This document shows positions 1 to 6,750 of a stretch of 20,253 bases of DNA, piece by piece. The translations under genes were made by a program, and so were the position numbers. The stretch comes from Archangium sp. Lineage in GTDB: Bacteria; Myxococcota; Myxococcia; Myxococcales; Myxococcaceae. The DNA lies in contig JAEUJR010000371.1 in assembly GCA_016793585.1 (NCBI GenBank), positions 1-20,253 of the forward strand, written 5' to 3'. Each line of letters starts with the position of its first letter. Within the stretch, counting starts at the first letter, position 1. Under the pieces are notes generated by a model that ran no database searches, had not been told where the DNA came from, and saw only the letters and a program-made list of their open reading frames with translations.

Positions 1-566
1 GTGAAGTCGCGCTCGACGCACGCCTTCGGCACGGGAAAGCCGTGACGGCTGAGGTAGCGCAGGAACTCGTCGTAGAGGCTCGGCTGCGCGAGGCGCTTCG
101 CGAGGAACGCATGCACCGCTTCGTCTTGCCGGTGGGGCAACAGCAGGTTCGCGTCTTTGTTGCCGAGCATGAACTCGAGCGCGCGGTACTGATACGACTG
201 AAACCCCGACGAGCGGCCGAGCGCATCGCGAAACTGCAGGTACTCGCTCGGCGTCATCGTCTCGAGCACGGCCCACTGCTCGAAGAGCATTCGTTGAATG
301 TGCGCGACACGGGAGAAGATCTTGAAGCTGGCCTCGAGCTGGTCGCGTTTGACGAACTCGAGCGCGGCGTCGAGCTCGTGCAGCATCAACTTCATCCACA
401 GCTCGCTCGTCTGGTGTTGAACGATGAACAACATCTCGTCGTGCACCGTCGAGCGCGGTGTCTGTGAATGCAGAATGCGGTCGAGCTGCAGATAGCCGCC
501 GTACGTTTCCTGTCTCGAGAGGTCGACGTGAATGGACTTTTCGAGCTCGCGCGAATTGGGCTTCAT
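1..566 (-). CDS. kynA: Tryptophan 2,3-dioxygenase, N-terminal part (runs off left edge)
   Basis: Haem enzyme that opens the indole ring of L-tryptophan with O2 to give N-formylkynurenine, the first step of the kynurenine pathway; cytosolic. I translated this from an ATG at 566; 188 codons are present and the C-terminus lies outside the window. The family blocks are clear: TYGGYLQLD near residue 21, HDEMLFIVQHQTSELW at 42-57, TMTPSEYLQFR at 103-113, SGFQSYQYR at 120-128 and EFMLGNK at 131-137. By alignment with the Xanthomonas enzyme, the substrate-pocket residues Phe51, His55, Tyr113 and Arg117 correspond to F47, H51, Y109 and R113, all kept. The proximal haem-ligand histidine is beyond the edge, so completeness cannot be judged. 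Upstream lies the AT-hook protein gene in the same direction, with a possible terminator between them. Confidence 0.95.
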   Translation of the reverse strand, partial: MKPNSRELEKSIHVDLSRQETYGGYLQLDRILHSQTPRSTVHDEMLFIVQHQTSELWMKLMLHELDAALEFVKRDQLEASFKIFSRVAHIQRMLFEQWAVLETMTPSEYLQFRDALGRSSGFQSYQYRALEFMLGNKDANLLLPHRQDEAVHAFLAKRLAQPSLYDEFLRYLSRHGFPVPKACVERDF

Positions 567-584
567 GGGTCGGGTCCTCTGACT

Positions 585-620
585 GGAAAATGAAAGACGG
601 CCGCCCCCTGCGACAGGGAC
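585..620 (-). terminator. Possible intrinsic terminator after the AT-hook protein gene
   Basis: Read on the minus strand, a CCCTG-TCG-CAGGG hairpin (606-610 with 614-618) is followed after a GC-rich stretch by a T-rich tract (complement of 587-595). It lies between the stop of the AT-hook/zinc-finger gene and the start of kynA. The stem is short and the T-tract is offset, so this is a weak call. Confidence 0.3.
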
Positions 621-687
621 GACCGCCAGTACCATGCTCCCCCCGGTGATGCCGCCGCTCGTCCGCAGGGGACGGCGACGCAGTTCG

Positions 688-1131
688 TCAACGGGCCTTC
701 TTCTTCGCCTCGGCGAGGGCCTTCGCGCCAGCACGGCCGCGGGGCAGCTTGATGTCTTCGACGGACTGGGGCGCAGCGCCGTCTTTCCAGTCGGCGGGCA
801 GGCGGCCAGTGGCCTTCAGGTTGCGGTACTTCTGGTAGTGGGCGGCGCAGTAACCCTTCGCGCGCGCGGGGCGCTTGCAGCCGATGACGGCGCAGGCCTC
901 TTCACCAGCGGCGGCGCGAACCTTCACGGCGCCCTTCTTCGCGGGGGCGGCGACGGGGCCGAAGGCCAGCTTGCGGGGACGGCCGGGGCCGCGCTTGATG
1001 GGGGCTCCGAAGGCGGCGGCGAAGCGGGCCAGCACCTCACCCTGCTGCTGCAGCGCATCGGCAAGCGGCGCGATGGCGCTCGCGACTTCTGCCTGAACCA
1101 TGCTGCGAAGAAGCTGATCGAACGAAGACAT
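688..1131 (-). CDS. Small basic AT-hook and zinc-finger protein, putative DNA-binding
   Basis: Predicted 147-residue basic protein. Residues 1-40 are a helical, Ala/Gln-rich segment. Residues 48-55 read GPGRPRKL, an AT-hook-like core that binds the minor groove of AT-rich DNA in other proteins. Residues 80-98 form C-x4-C-x9-C-x2-H (C80, C85, C95, H98), a compact zinc-knuckle of the type ending GYCxxHYQKYR. The C-terminus is Lys/Ala-rich. The ATG at 1131 is chosen over an in-frame GTG at 1137 because AGGAG (complement of 1137-1141) sits five bases before the ATG and would overlap the GTG. Small proteins of this layout occur in myxobacteria with vague names. I cannot name a gene; a nucleoid-associated or regulatory role is inference. 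About 130 bases of comparatively AT-rich leader lie upstream. Confidence 0.85.
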   Translation of the reverse strand: MSSFDQLLRSMVQAEVASAIAPLADALQQQGEVLARFAAAFGAPIKRGPGRPRKLAFGPVAAPAKKGAVKVRAAAGEEACAVIGCKRPARAKGYCAAHYQKYRNLKATGRLPADWKDGAAPQSVEDIKLPRGRAGAKALAEAKKKAR

Positions 1132-1260
1132 TGTCACTCCTGTGGGCGTGCGGGGGAAGCACGCCGGGTTGATAAATACGACGACATCGTCAATTGATGC
1201 GCGCGACGGTCTAATCGAAGGAACGAAACCGTCACATGTTTTTCTTCAGCATGAGAGGCA
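1132..1260 (-). promoter_or_regulatory. AT-richer leader of the AT-hook protein gene, probable promoter region
   Basis: This gap has no ORF of its own. It contains the AGGAG ribosome site at 1137-1141 (complement) and a TTGACG hexamer at 1188-1193 (complement), but no good -10 at normal spacing. An alternative TAGACC hexamer lies further upstream. It is clearly more AT-rich than its surroundings, as expected for a promoter, but no precise start can be assigned. Confidence 0.35.
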
Positions 1261-2124
1261 TCAGTCAGCGCCAAAGCCGCAACCCTCACCACGTGAATCC
1301 ACCCAGCCGCGAGACATTCGCTGGGTCGAAAATGCCCACGCGAGCTGGCCTGCGGGCGTCACCAGAATGAGCCCGGCCTCGCCTCTGGCGCGCGCGAGGG
1401 TGGCGACGGCGCGGCGGGCGGCGTCGAAGCCATCGAGCCCCGTCTCGACGAGGTCTGCAGCAGCCCTGGCCAGGGTGACACGAATGATGGCTTCGCCCAG
1501 CCCGGTACAGGACACGGCGGCTTTCCTGTCATCGGCGAAGGTGCCGCAGCCGATGAGTGGAGAGTCACCCACCCGGCCTGGCAGCTTTCCCGTGGTGCCG
1601 CCGGTCGAGGTAGCGGCGGCGAGGTGACCGGCCGAGTCGATGGCGACCGCGCCGACGGTGCCCGTCGAGGTGCGGTGCTGCTCGAGCTCGCGCCGCGCCG
1701 AGGCCGTCACCAGCGCTTCGTTGGGCACGGTGGGCAGGCCCTGCGCGCGGCCGAAGGCTTCGGCGCCGGCTCCCATGAGCATGACGTGGCCGGAGCGCTC
1801 CATGACGCGCCTCGCGAGCGTGATGGGGTTCTGAAAACACGTCACCGAGGCCACGGCGCCCGCGTCGAGCGTGGCGCCATTCATGACAGACGCGTCGAGC
1901 TCGGCGCGGCCTTCGCGCGTGAGGGCCGAGCCGATGCCAGCGTTGAACACCGGGTCGTCTTCGAGCACGCGCACGGCGGCTTCGACGGCGTCGACCGCGC
2001 TCCCGCCGCGCCGGAGCACCTCGTGCCCGGTGCGTGCCGCGACGAGACAGCCACGCTTCGCGCCCTCGACGTCGTCGTCGGGTCGATGCGGCCCTGCACC
2101 ACCGTGAACCAGAATCGCCACCAT
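1261..2124 (-). CDS. Isoaspartyl peptidase / plant-type L-asparaginase (Ntn hydrolase)
   Basis: Predicted 287-residue precursor of a plant-type asparaginase (peptidase family T2). Such enzymes hydrolyse isoaspartyl dipeptides and often L-asparagine, and mature by self-cleavage into alpha and beta subunits. Visible family marks: ILVHGGAG at residues 4-11, FNAGIGSALT at 60-69, ELDASVMNG at 75-83, and the nucleophile motif GTVGAVAID with T156 as the expected catalytic threonine exposed after cleavage. TSTGGTTGK (172-180) and GRVGDSPLIG (183-192) form the substrate site, R184 being the usual carboxylate binder. Length is normal. The start at 2124 is where homology begins; a GGGAGG lies 13 bases upstream, further than ideal. 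The open frame continues far 5' but only as antisense to the phosphoesterase gene. The gene is divergent from that gene with a 48-base gap. iaaA would be the E. coli counterpart name. Confidence 0.93.
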   Translation of the reverse strand: MVAILVHGGAGPHRPDDDVEGAKRGCLVAARTGHEVLRRGGSAVDAVEAAVRVLEDDPVFNAGIGSALTREGRAELDASVMNGATLDAGAVASVTCFQNPITLARRVMERSGHVMLMGAGAEAFGRAQGLPTVPNEALVTASARRELEQHRTSTGTVGAVAIDSAGHLAAATSTGGTTGKLPGRVGDSPLIGCGTFADDRKAAVSCTGLGEAIIRVTLARAAADLVETGLDGFDAARRAVATLARARGEAGLILVTPAGQLAWAFSTQRMSRGWVDSRGEGCGFGAD

Positions 2125-2172
2125 GCGCGCTTCTTTACCTCCCGGGCGCGGGGAATCGACGACGATGCGCGG

Positions 2173-3012
2173 GTGAAGCGCAGGCTGCTGAGGGTCGTCA
2201 TCGTGCTGCTGGCGTCGGGCCTCGGGCTCGGAGCCTGGGGCTTCTTCGTCGAGCCGGGGCGCCTCGAAACCATCGACGTGACGGTGACGCCGCGCACCTG
2301 GCCGCGCACACACTCGGGCCTCAAGGTGGCGCTCGTCTCGGACCTGCACGTCGGGGCGCCGTTCGTCGACGCGAAGGCCATCACGCGCGTGCGTGAGACG
2401 GTCGACGCGTGGAAGCCCGACCTCGTGCTCATCGCGGGTGACCTGCTGGTGGGCCACGAAGTGGGCGCCACCTTCGTTCCTCCCGACGAAGCCGCGGCGA
2501 TGTTGAAGGGGTGGCGCGCTCCCCTGGGCGTGTGGGCCGTACTTGGCAATCACGACTGGTGGGTCGACGGCGAAGGCACCACGCGTGCGCTCGAGGCGAA
2601 TGGCATTCGGGTGCTCGAGAACCAGGCCGTGCCGCTCGAGACGCGCGGCGGGCGCGCGTGGCTGGCAGGGCTCGCCGACGTGTGGACGAGAAAGACCGAC
2701 GCCGCGAAGGCGCTCGCGCAGGTGACCGACGACGCGCCCGTCATCGCCTTCACCCACAACCCCGACGTGTTCCCCGACATGCCTGCGCGCTTCGACATGT
2801 TCTTCGCAGGCCACACACACGGCGGGCAGGTGAAGCTGCCCATCGTGGGCGCGCCGGTGGTGCCTTCGAAATACAAACAACGTTACGCGCGTGGCCTCGT
2901 CGTCGAAGACGGGCGCACGCTGTTCGTGACGTCTGGAGTTGGCACCAGCGTGATGCCGGTTCGGTTTCGCGTGCCGCCCGAGGTGGCGTTGGTCACTTTG
3001 ACGGCGCCTTGA
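2173..3012 (+). CDS. Membrane-anchored metallophosphoesterase (YkuE/YaeI/LpxG-like)
   Basis: Predicted 279-residue calcineurin-like phosphoesterase with one N-terminal membrane segment (about residues 6-25) after the basic start VKRR. All metal-ligand motifs of the family are present in order: SDLH (D57, H59), AGD (D90), LGNHD (N126, H127), FTHNP (H195) and AGHTHGGQ (H214, H216). Family members with this topology hydrolyse phospholipid-linked phosphodiesters or pyrophosphates, for example the UDP-2,3-diacylglucosamine step of lipid A synthesis. The exact substrate here is unknown. GTG at 2173 is chosen because it leads directly into the anchor. The open frame extends back to 1624, but that part is the antisense shadow of the asparaginase gene. 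No strong ribosome site is seen. The last 20 bases overlap the convergent downstream gene. Confidence 0.92.
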   Translation: MKRRLLRVVIVLLASGLGLGAWGFFVEPGRLETIDVTVTPRTWPRTHSGLKVALVSDLHVGAPFVDAKAITRVRETVDAWKPDLVLIAGDLLVGHEVGATFVPPDEAAAMLKGWRAPLGVWAVLGNHDWWVDGEGTTRALEANGIRVLENQAVPLETRGGRAWLAGLADVWTRKTDAAKALAQVTDDAPVIAFTHNPDVFPDMPARFDMFFAGHTHGGQVKLPIVGAPVVPSKYKQRYARGLVVEDGRTLFVTSGVGTSVMPVRFRVPPEVALVTLTAP

Positions 3013-4186
3013 CCGGCGCTTCTCCGCTGCACTTCACGACCATGCAGTGGCTGCGCTTCTCAGGGCTGCCGTCGGGGTAGCCGAAGCGCATGGGCAGCTT
3101 CTTCGCGGTGGCGAACTCGTCGCGCAGCTCCTGCTGAAAGCCCTCCCAGGTGCCGAGGAACGACTTCTGAAAGCTGCCGAACGTCTCGATGGAGCAGCCC
3201 GCCTTCTTCCAGTAGCGCGGCGGCACGCCGGTGGAGTCTGAAATCATGAACACCGCGTGCGCGACGAGCCAGTCACGAATCACGCCGAACGACGGGTTCC
3301 ACAGCAGGTAGCTCGCGGCCTTCGTCATGGCGGCGACGCGGCCCTTCTGGTCGAGGTGTTTGACGAGGCCGGGCATCTTCGCGAGCCCGTCGTCAGAGAG
3401 GTTGGCGCCGATGTGGCGGTGAATGCGGCGCTGCGCCTGCGGTTGGCCCTTCGGCACGAACTGCACCTCGACGTTCGCGAAGGCAGGAGAGAAGTCTGGA
3501 GCCTTCCACGACTCCTTCAGCTTCGAGGCCTTCGCGCCCTCGAGCGCGTCGATTTCGCCGCGGCTGAAGTAGTGCAACGAGCCGTCGTCTTCGATTCTGA
3601 AGAAGCGCACCGAGACGGGCTCCTGGTCGTGCAGCGCGAGGCCCATGAGGTGCATCGACAGCTGCCCGGGCAGGTCGCCTCGCTGAATCTTCGACAAGTT
3701 CACGCTCTTCGAATCATTCGACATCAGCGTGGTCGTCGCGGCCTCGTTCAACGCCTTGAGGGATTGGTCGAGCGACTTCTTGTCAGAGAGCGTCTTGAGG
3801 CGGCGCGGGTCACCGGCGAGCTCGAGCGACATGGTGGTCAGCACCTGCGCGTCGGGGAAAGACGTCAGCGCCATCATCAAGTCTCCTCCGCCGAACGGGT
3901 ACACGAGCTCGGCGGGCAGGTTCGCGGGGCGCTGGGCGGCGACGAAGTCTTTCGCGGTCACGCCCCAGTGGGTGCGAAAGCGCTCGAACTTCGGGTTCAT
4001 CTGTTTGCAGTACGCCTCGACCGTCTTCGCATCGAGCGGCGCGGGCACGTCACCGGGCTGGCAGGTGACGACCTGGTACACGAGCCGCACGTCATCGATG
4101 AACTCGGCGGCAGCGTCGTTCGACCCGGCATCAGCGGCAGCGACCACGACGGCGAAGGCGAGAGAGAGCATTCGGGTCGACCGCAT
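2993..4186 (-). CDS. Secreted protein of unknown function
   Basis: Predicted 397 residues. A short signal peptide is likely (residues 1-20: MRSTR, then a hydrophobic core ending AAADA). The mature part has five cysteines, two near the N-terminus (C42, C60) and three near the C-terminus (C331, C381, C386), so disulfides in the periplasm are plausible. A segment around residues 95-110 reads ELVYPFGGGDLMMALTSFP, recalling a YPFSGPD-type block in other uncharacterised exported proteins; I do not know a function. GC3 is high throughout. The start at 4186 is preceded by GAGG only two bases away, so the methionine at residue 6 is an alternative start. The 3' end overlaps the convergent phosphoesterase gene by 20 bases. 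Confidence 0.85.
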   Translation of the reverse strand: MRSTRMLSLAFAVVVAAADAGSNDAAAEFIDDVRLVYQVVTCQPGDVPAPLDAKTVEAYCKQMNPKFERFRTHWGVTAKDFVAAQRPANLPAELVYPFGGGDLMMALTSFPDAQVLTTMSLELAGDPRRLKTLSDKKSLDQSLKALNEAATTTLMSNDSKSVNLSKIQRGDLPGQLSMHLMGLALHDQEPVSVRFFRIEDDGSLHYFSRGEIDALEGAKASKLKESWKAPDFSPAFANVEVQFVPKGQPQAQRRIHRHIGANLSDDGLAKMPGLVKHLDQKGRVAAMTKAASYLLWNPSFGVIRDWLVAHAVFMISDSTGVPPRYWKKAGCSIETFGSFQKSFLGTWEGFQQELRDEFATAKKLPMRFGYPDGSPEKRSHCMVVKCSGEAPVKAPSK

Positions 4187-4214
4187 AGCCTCAAGCCACG
4201 AACATGCGAAGCGC

Positions 4215-4239
4215 GCTGCGCGTGGTTTGTCTGCGCAGC
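4215..4239. promoter_or_regulatory. Seven-base-pair inverted repeat in the divergent gap 4187-4338
   Basis: GCTGCGC (4215-4221) and GCGCAGC (4233-4239) are perfect complements separated by 11 bases. They lie in the gap between the divergently read secreted-protein gene and the 55-codon ORF. The repeat could be a leader hairpin or an operator. I see nothing else convincing in this gap. Confidence 0.25.
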
Positions 4240-4338
4240 CAAAGCCTGCAATCGTGTGCGCATGCCACGACCTGCTCGAGAGTCTTCCAGTCAGCGTCGT
4301 CGTTCCGCTGGCGCCAGCGCGCTCCTGGTGAGCGCCCG

Positions 4339-4506
4339 GTGAAGCGGCTCAACCCCGTCTTCCAGGTTGACGGGACACCGAAGGTGATGCTGAGCCAAAG
4401 GCTTGGCGCTGTTGCATCCTCCTTGGTGGAGGGGCCCGTCGCGAACCTCGAAGCCAGACGCACGGAAATCATCGGCGCGCTCGACATCGTCTTCACGGGC
4501 ATCTGA
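4339..4506 (+). CDS. Possible 55-residue protein coupled to the following membrane protein
   Basis: Short open frame from GTG 4339 to TGA 4504-4506. It is supported mainly by its end: the TGA overlaps the ATG of the next gene by one base (TGATG), a common translational-coupling arrangement. The product begins VKRLNPVFQVDGTPKV and ends EIIGALDIVFTGI. It has no signal peptide or cysteine. Third-position GC is high at both ends but weaker in the middle. The frame is open further upstream to 4204, but that extension is Arg/Ser-rich and does not look coded. An internal ATG at 4387 is an alternative start. I do not recognise a family. It could be missed by gene callers or be chance. Confidence 0.45.
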   Translation: MKRLNPVFQVDGTPKVMLSQRLGAVASSLVEGPVANLEARRTEIIGALDIVFTGI

Positions 4507-5042
4507 TGGCAGGCCTGACGACGGCAGAGGCGCAGTTGGTGGTGCTCGATGCGCTCGTCTCGGCGGCGGGGCAGGAGCGCACCTGGGCCATCGTCGCCGC
4601 CTCGTCGGGCGCGCTCGCGGTGTTGCTGGCCCTCGCCTGCTGGCTCGTCTGGGCGAAGCCAGTCGGTGTGGGGGCCGCGATTCCGCTCGGGGTGCTCGGG
4701 CTGATTCAGGGCATGGCAGGCGTGACGCACTTCGTGAAGGCGTCGAGCGAGCTGCAGACGTTGCCCGACCTCGTGCGCGAGGCGCCGCATCAACTCGAGA
4801 CCCGGCTGACGCCCATCGCCGCCGACGAGGTGTTGGCGGGGCAGGTGACGCAGGTGGTCGACGGCGGCCTGCTGGTCGCGGGGCTGGTGCTCGTCACCAG
4901 AAGAGAGCGCCTTCGGGGCATCGGGCTCGGGCTATTGGTGATGGGGGCGCTGTCGCTGGCGCTCGATTCGCTCGCGCTGGAGCGGCACCGGGCGAAGGTC
5001 GACGTGCTGACGACCACGGCGGCGCAGCTCTGGGGGGGCTGA
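4506..5042 (+). CDS. Predicted four-helix membrane protein, function unknown
   Basis: Predicted 178 residues. Two hydrophobic helices sit at about 27-49 and 52-75. A soluble loop of about 40 residues (KASSELQTLPD through the VLAGQ stretch) follows, then two more helices at about 117-132 and 137-155. The C-terminal tail is short and polar. The two halves suggest a hairpin-loop-hairpin layout. I recognise no family motif or catalytic residue. The ATG overlaps the stop of the small ORF before it, so the two are probably co-translated. The gene converges on the adenylate cyclase gene with a 49-base gap that lacks a clear terminator. Confidence 0.8.
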   Translation: MAGLTTAEAQLVVLDALVSAAGQERTWAIVAASSGALAVLLALACWLVWAKPVGVGAAIPLGVLGLIQGMAGVTHFVKASSELQTLPDLVREAPHQLETRLTPIAADEVLAGQVTQVVDGGLLVAGLVLVTRRERLRGIGLGLLVMGALSLALDSLALERHRAKVDVLTTTAAQLWGG

Positions 5043-5091
5043 CGCGGTCGCTGAGCGCTGCGTCAGAGGCGAGCCGCCGCTCGAGAATTGG

Positions 5092-6303
5092 TCAGTCGGG
5101 CATGAAGGTACTGACCGGCTCTGCTTTGCCCTTCACCGACAGCGGCTCCGACGCTCTCCACGTACCACCCGCGAGCCGGGCCCTGGTGTCTGCGCTGATC
5201 AACAGCGCGGTACCGACCTGCTTCGTGAGCCCCTCGATGCGTGACGCCGTGTTCACCGCGTCGCCGATGACCGTGAACTCGCGCCGCTGCTCACTGCCAA
5301 CGTCACCGACGACCGCGCGGCCGGTGTGAATGCCGATGCCAATCTTCAGCTCGGCGTCTCCGCGCTGTACACGCCGCTCGTTGAGCGCCTTGAGCTCTCG
5401 AATCATCTCGAGGCCACAGGCGACGGCGCGCTCGGGGTGGTCGGGCTGAGAGAGCGGCGCGCCGAAGTAGGCGAGAATTCCATCGCCCATGAACTTGTCG
5501 AGCGTGCCGCCATGTTTGAACACCACCGACACCATCACGGTCAGGTACTCGTTCAACCAGCGCACGACGAGCTCGCTGTCGTACTGCTCCGAGATGCTCG
5601 TGAAGCCGCGAATGTCGCTGAAGAGAATGCTCACGTCGCGGTGCTCGGGGCGTGAGGAGTCGAGGGACTCCAGCCGTTCGGCGACCTGCGGCGAGAAGTA
5701 GCGATTGAGCCGCTGTTTGCGCGTCTGGTCGAGCGTCAATTGCTGCACCATTCGTTGCACCAGCCCGATGCCAAACCAGCCGGCGACGGTGCACGTCAGA
5801 ATGAGCAGCAGCCCCGTCGGCAGCGTGTGCCAGATTTCTTCCGCGCTCTTCAACACGACGACGCTCTCGGCGACGAAGGCCAGCGCGGCGGTGGTGATGA
5901 GCACGCGTTGGTCGAAGGTGAGCAACGACAGCAGCAACGCCGTGAGGAAGACCGAGTTCGACAACGCGGCAGCGATGCCAGGCGAGGGCTCCATCGCCAC
6001 GACCAGATATTGCGCGACGAACACCATCGGCACGTCGAGGAGCGCGACCGTCCAATGGGCGCGGTCTCTGACGGGCGGCCAGGCCTGCAGCGCGACCAAC
6101 ATGATGAGCGCCAGCCCGAGGTAGGCGGCGACGGGCGTGATGGCGACGGCCCACACCTTCGTCACGCCGAGCGCGAGCCAGGCAGCGACGGCGAACACGC
6201 GCAGCACCGCGATGGGCAATGCGAGGGCCGAGCGCTGCGTCTTCATGCGTTCTTGAAACGCGTCGGCGAGTTCGTCCGAGATGTTGGAAGCGGGGGCAGT
6301 CAC
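5092..6303 (-). CDS. Membrane-bound class III adenylate cyclase (Lys/Thr type)
   Basis: Predicted 403 residues. An N-terminal membrane domain of about six helices (residues 27-185) is followed by a coiled linker ending [13 protein letters not shown] (199-211), typical before bacterial cyclase domains, and then a class III nucleotidyl cyclase domain (about 222-400). Catalytic residues are all visible: metal-binding D230 (LFSDIRGF) and D274 ([11 protein letters not shown]), purine-selecting K270 and T344 ([10 protein letters not shown]), and the transition-state pair N351 and R355 (VNTASR). Lys/Thr rather than Lys/Asp at the purine site is the hallmark of class IIIb cyclases, several of which respond to bicarbonate. 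ATP to cAMP is therefore the expected reaction. Whether the membrane domain senses a ligand is unknown. The amber-interrupted ORF lies 63 bases upstream in the same direction and may share its transcript. Confidence 0.94.
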   Translation of the reverse strand: MTAPASNISDELADAFQERMKTQRSALALPIAVLRVFAVAAWLALGVTKVWAVAITPVAAYLGLALIMLVALQAWPPVRDRAHWTVALLDVPMVFVAQYLVVAMEPSPGIAAALSNSVFLTALLLSLLTFDQRVLITTAALAFVAESVVVLKSAEEIWHTLPTGLLLILTCTVAGWFGIGLVQRMVQQLTLDQTRKQRLNRYFSPQVAERLESLDSSRPEHRDVSILFSDIRGFTSISEQYDSELVVRWLNEYLTVMVSVVFKHGGTLDKFMGDGILAYFGAPLSQPDHPERAVACGLEMIRELKALNERRVQRGDAELKIGIGIHTGRAVVGDVGSEQRREFTVIGDAVNTASRIEGLTKQVGTALLISADTRARLAGGTWRASEPLSVKGKAEPVSTFMPD

Positions 6304-6366
6304 GGCCGCGCGATGCTACCCGGAACTCCGCTTCATCGCTCCCCGTCGTTCGACTCGTCCTGAGCG

Positions 6367-6594
6367 CTACGAATAGCGCCCGTCCTCCGCCGGGTTCTCG
6401 AGCCTCGGCGGAGGCGGCAGCCGGATTCGCGTCGTCCTCAGCTCGTCCACCGCCTGCTCGAGCCGGCGCAGCGTGCGCTCCTGCAGACAGAGCGGAACGA
6501 CGACCTAGTCCTTCAGCTGTTCGACCTGATCAACCAGCCCCACCAACATCGCCTCGAGCCGGTCGAGGCGCGCTTCCATCGTCTCGTTCGTCAT
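6367..6594 (-). pseudogene. Small coiled-coil ORF interrupted by an in-frame amber codon
   Basis: From ATG 6594, with a good GAGGG ribosome site seven bases upstream (complement of 6602-6606), the frame runs 75 codons to a TAG at 6367-6369. Codon 30 is a TAG (6505-6507). Before it the product is a heptad-like helix (residues 6-28, MEARLDRLEAMLVGLVDQVE). After it, in the same frame, the sequence again looks coded and helical (ERTLRRLEQAVDELR), then a Pro-rich tail RLPPPPRLENPAEDGRYS. Third-position GC is high on both sides of the TAG. Readings: a nonsense-mutated gene, a sequencing error (TAG could come from CAG or GAG), or a genuine 29-residue peptide with a non-translated tail. Amber read-through cannot be excluded but has no support here. 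Family unknown. Confidence 0.5.
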
Positions 6595-6690
6595 GGGCGC
6601 ACCCTCGCAGCACCCCGTCACCGCACGAGGGCGCTTCGGAAAACCCCACGTCACGAAGAGGCTCCATCAAAGTGACCACCGCCGTTCACA

Positions 6691-6709
6691 GGTGGGACGA
6701 GGCCCCACC
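6691..6709. promoter_or_regulatory. Inverted repeat upstream of the DUF1592-type gene
   Basis: GGTGGG (6691-6696) pairs perfectly with CCCACC (6704-6709) across a seven-base loop, about 40 bases before the start of the lipoprotein gene. The same gap holds TATGGT at 6734-6739, which would make a -10-like element for a very short or leaderless transcript starting near the ATG at 6751. No -35 match is seen. Either an operator or a leader hairpin is possible. Confidence 0.25.
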
Positions 6710-6750
6710 AGGCGACCCGCCTCGAGCGTCACTATGGTGTGCTCCTCGTG

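Noticed and set aside
42..467. Open frame of 141 codons on the plus strand
   Set aside because: It is the antisense of the tryptophan 2,3-dioxygenase gene, whose motifs are unmistakable on the minus strand.
4191..4793. Minus-strand open frame of 200 codons upstream of the secreted-protein gene
   Set aside because: Its product is Arg/His-rich and lies antisense to the coupled small ORF and membrane protein, which show better coding character.
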